Positions 62,115-64,000 of a stretch of 64,000 nt of DNA are shown piece after piece; positions within the stretch are counted from its first letter, which is position 1, and every line of letters starts with the position of its first letter. The DNA lies in contig JADKHO010000001.1 in the NCBI GenBank assembly GCA_016721765.1, positions 1,848,001 to 1,912,000 on the forward strand. Direction: 5' to 3'. The notes under the pieces were generated by a model. It was not told where the DNA came from, searched no databases, and saw only the letters and a program-made list of their open reading frames with translations. A program made the position numbers and the translations under genes. Source of the stretch: Bacteroidota bacterium (GTDB lineage Bacteria > Bacteroidota > Bacteroidia > UBA4408).

Positions 62115-64000
62115 TTAATAAATAATAAGTTTCTTACTCATTTGTCGTTTGGAAGAATACCCAACAATTTCATAGATGCCGGGCTTTAAATCTTTACCGG
62201 GATTTATACCGGATGCAGCAAATCCATTATCGTCGGTAACCACTACTTTAGAGTACACTTGATTTCCTAAAATATCCATCAACACAACAAGCATTTCTTC
62301 ATGGTGATCTAATTTAACAGTCAAATTTATATTGTCGTCAGTAGTCGGATTTGGATAAACTTTAAACACATCTTCAAACTCATTAATTTGGGTTACTTCA
62401 ATGGTTCGCAAATAGGTCACATTTCCAAGATTATCGGTCATCGATAAGCGATACCAAACTGTACCAATAGCTGGTGAAAGCTTCATGTCGATGTCATTAA
62501 ATTCGTAATCTTGAGCAAAGGTGCTATTACCGGCCGCTGCAATATTTCGAATTGGTTCAAATTCAATATTATCTTCAGAACGTTCTATGGTATAAAATGC
62601 AAGATTGGTTTCTGATGAAGATGTCCAGTTTAAAGTAATACCTAAGGCGCTATGTGCAGCGCGGGCATTATAGTTTGCTGTTGTTTTTGCACCAAGTGAT
62701 TTTGCAGTTGTAAACAAAAAAGCACTTGAATATGCACTAGTATTACTAGTACAATTCGTTTGTACTTGAAACTCATAAGGTGTAAATGGAACCAGTGAGG
62801 TAATGCATTTATTGGTATAGGAAGTAGTTTTATTTGTCCAAATAGTGCTTCCCTGTTTGCGGTATTGCACCTTATAGCTGGATGCACCATTTGCAGGATT
62901 CCAATTTAATTTTGCAGAGGAAGATTTAATACTGCTGGCAAATAATCCAGTTGGTGTATCACAACCGGAAGCGCTTAACGTTGCAAAACTTCCGGAATTG
63001 CTATATTGGCTTAAACCATAAGTGCATGTTGTTTGTACTTGATACTCATAAATAGAATTTGCGGTAAGCCCAAGTAAATTTACCGATGCAACATTTGAAT
63101 TTACAGTTTGCCAAGTGCTTGATCCACTCACACGATACTGTATTGAATAAGAAGTTGCATCCTGAACGGGGTTCCAGCTTAACGAAACAGAAGTGGATGT
63201 TGCACCTGCAGAAATTAATCCGGCTGCTATTCCGCAAGGAGGCGCTATAGTAGCAAAAGTTGCAGCATTTGTAAATGCACTTGAATTAGAAGCAGAACAA
63301 ATAGTTTGAACATGAAATTCATAACTCGATGCTGGAAGTAAACCACTTAAGCTTTCAGATGTTGTGTTACTCGAAACACTTGTCCATACATTTGTGCCAA
63401 CAACTCGGTATTCAATTAAATAACTGCTTGCTCCTGCAACTGCATCCCAAGCAATATTGGCGCTGGTTTGTGTAATGTTAGTTGAGCTAAGGTTTGCAGT
63501 AATTGTGCACGAAGGGTTTCCTGTTGCAAAATTTGCTATACTTGAAAATGGACTGCTTCCAATGGCACAATTACTTTGCACTTGATATTCATAAGTCGAA
63601 GAAGGAGTTAATCCACTTAAATTAATTGAGGTGGTATTGCTGTTCAAATTCATCCAATTTGCCGCACCATTTAAGCGATATGAGATCGTATAACTTTGAG
63701 CATTACTTTGTCCGTTCCAAGTTATGCTTGCAGTACTTGAAGTCACTGAATTTACACTTAACCCTAAAGGAGCAATACAAGGTTGAGCTAAAGTTGTGAA
63801 GGTGGCGGGGGCACTATATCCACTACTAACACCAATACCACAATTCGATTCTATCTGAAATTGATAGGTTGCAGAAGCTTGTAGGTTTGTAATTGAAATC
63901 GAGTTACTGTTGCAAGTTAGACTAATCCAATTGGAGGCAGTGCTCTCTTTATATTGCACAGAATAAGAATTAGCTCCCGAGAATGCTGTCCAGTTTAACT
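62115..64000 (-). CDS. FN3-repeat protein with T9SS sorting domain, partial
   Basis: At least 628 codons, N-terminus beyond the right edge; the GTG at 63959 is an internal Val. At least five fibronectin type III repeats of about 90 residues occur in tandem, each opening with a W-containing strand (SITWNGQ, NIAWDAV, SLSWNPV, KLNWNPA) and closing with YEYQVQ or EFQVQ-like strands. After a linker domain, the C-terminus FKVYPNPTTDDNINLTV ... GIYEIVGYSS is a type IX sorting domain. Surface adhesin or scaffold, inferred. Confidence 0.92.
   Translation of the reverse strand, partial: LNWTAFSGANSYSVQYKESTASNWISLTCNSNSISITNLQASATYQFQIESNCGIGVSSGYSAPATFTTLAQPCIAPLGLSVNSVTSSTASITWNGQSNAQSYTISYRLNGAANWMNLNSNTTSINLSGLTPSSTYEYQVQSNCAIGSSPFSSIANFATGNPSCTITANLSSTNITQTSANIAWDAVAGASSYLIEYRVVGTNVWTSVSSNTTSESLSGLLPASSYEFHVQTICSASNSSAFTNAATFATIAPPCGIAAGLISAGATSTSVSLSWNPVQDATSYSIQYRVSGSSTWQTVNSNVASVNLLGLTANSIYEYQVQTTCTYGLSQYSNSGSFATLSASGCDTPTGLFASSIKSSSAKLNWNPANGASSYKVQYRKQGSTIWTNKTTSYTNKCITSLVPFTPYEFQVQTNCTSNTSAYSSAFLFTTAKSLGAKTTANYNARAAHSALGITLNWTSSSETNLAFYTIERSEDNIEFEPIRNIAAAGNSTFAQDYEFNDIDMKLSPAIGTVWYRLSMTDNLGNVTYLRTIEVTQINEFEDVFKVYPNPTTDDNINLTVKLDHHEEMLVVLMDILGNQVYSKVVVTDDNGFAASGINPGKDLKPGIYEIVGYSSKRQMSKKLIIY

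Overview
The window is 64 kb of AT-rich chromosome from a Bacteroidota bacterium, probably an uncultured Flavobacteriales- or Sphingobacteriales-like lineage. The sequence-level support is: C-terminal type IX secretion (T9SS) sorting domains on three exported proteins; Bacteroidota promoters (TTTG, about 19 nt, TAnnTTTG); few Shine-Dalgarno sites; family members typical of the phylum (GWxTD, DUF4412, DUF5522, DUF2007, 670-residue urocanate hydratase, fused 2-oxoacid:ferredoxin oxidoreductase alpha/gamma); and the order birA / rsfS-ftsH-LUD-DUF2007-cdsA-...-psd. No phage, IS element, CRISPR array or rRNA was seen. Gene content is mostly core-genome housekeeping.

Layout. 1-8.4 kb: end of an EamA transporter, an AlkD-like glycosylase, a VOC protein, a PKD/T9SS secreted protein, an exported pirin overlapping an L,D-transpeptidase, an Asp-box propeller protein, and a two-gene cassette made of an ACP fused to an LnmK-like domain plus a NeuD-type acyltransferase. 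8.6-14 kb: glycan block (GH31, GT4, GH57 with a lysine-rich tail). 14.3-20 kb: mpl, a metallo-hydrolase, rocD, rlmD. 20-20.4 kb: three tRNA genes (Leu-CAG, Leu-GAG, Lys-TTT) on the minus strand. 20.5-30.9 kb: aroK, a phosphoribosyltransferase, an NlpC/P60 hydrolase, a small Cys-rich protein, psd, gdhA, cdsA, DUF2007, LUD, ftsH, rsfS, birA, an SRPBCC protein, pyrE. 30.9-36.4 kb: Nudix and VOC proteins, then an iron-sulfur block (korB, korA, NifU-type scaffold, Mrp ATPase). 36.5-41 kb: secreted GH13 amylase with T9SS tail, a secreted hypothetical, a lipoprotein truncated globin and an HMA-fold-like membrane protein. 41.2-50 kb: an Omp85-like protein, a large exported unknown, a GWxTD lipoprotein, rlmB, a glucosaminidase/LysM protein, DUF4412, an ACC deaminase/D-cysteine desulfhydrase homolog, DUF5522. 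50-55.4 kb: hutU, acyl-CoA dehydrogenase, gyrB. 55.5-64 kb: small exported proteins, an outer-membrane beta-barrel candidate with a 1040-residue TPR partner, and an FN3-repeat T9SS protein cut by the right edge.

How the genes fit together: GH31/GT4/GH57 are probably intracellular alpha-glucan enzymes, while the T9SS-tailed GH13 acts outside the cell. KOR, NifU and Mrp make a plausible iron-sulfur enzyme and maturation set. cdsA and psd are phospholipid synthesis, with ftsH and rsfS in the same run and gdhA inserted between them as a separately controlled unit.

The most unusual items are the ACP-LnmK plus NeuD cassette, a 41-nt intergenic repeat present three times without gaps, the lipoprotein globin with its neighbour, the exported pirin and the H1-like tail on the GH57 enzyme. 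All functional calls are from reading the sequence; no database search was run.
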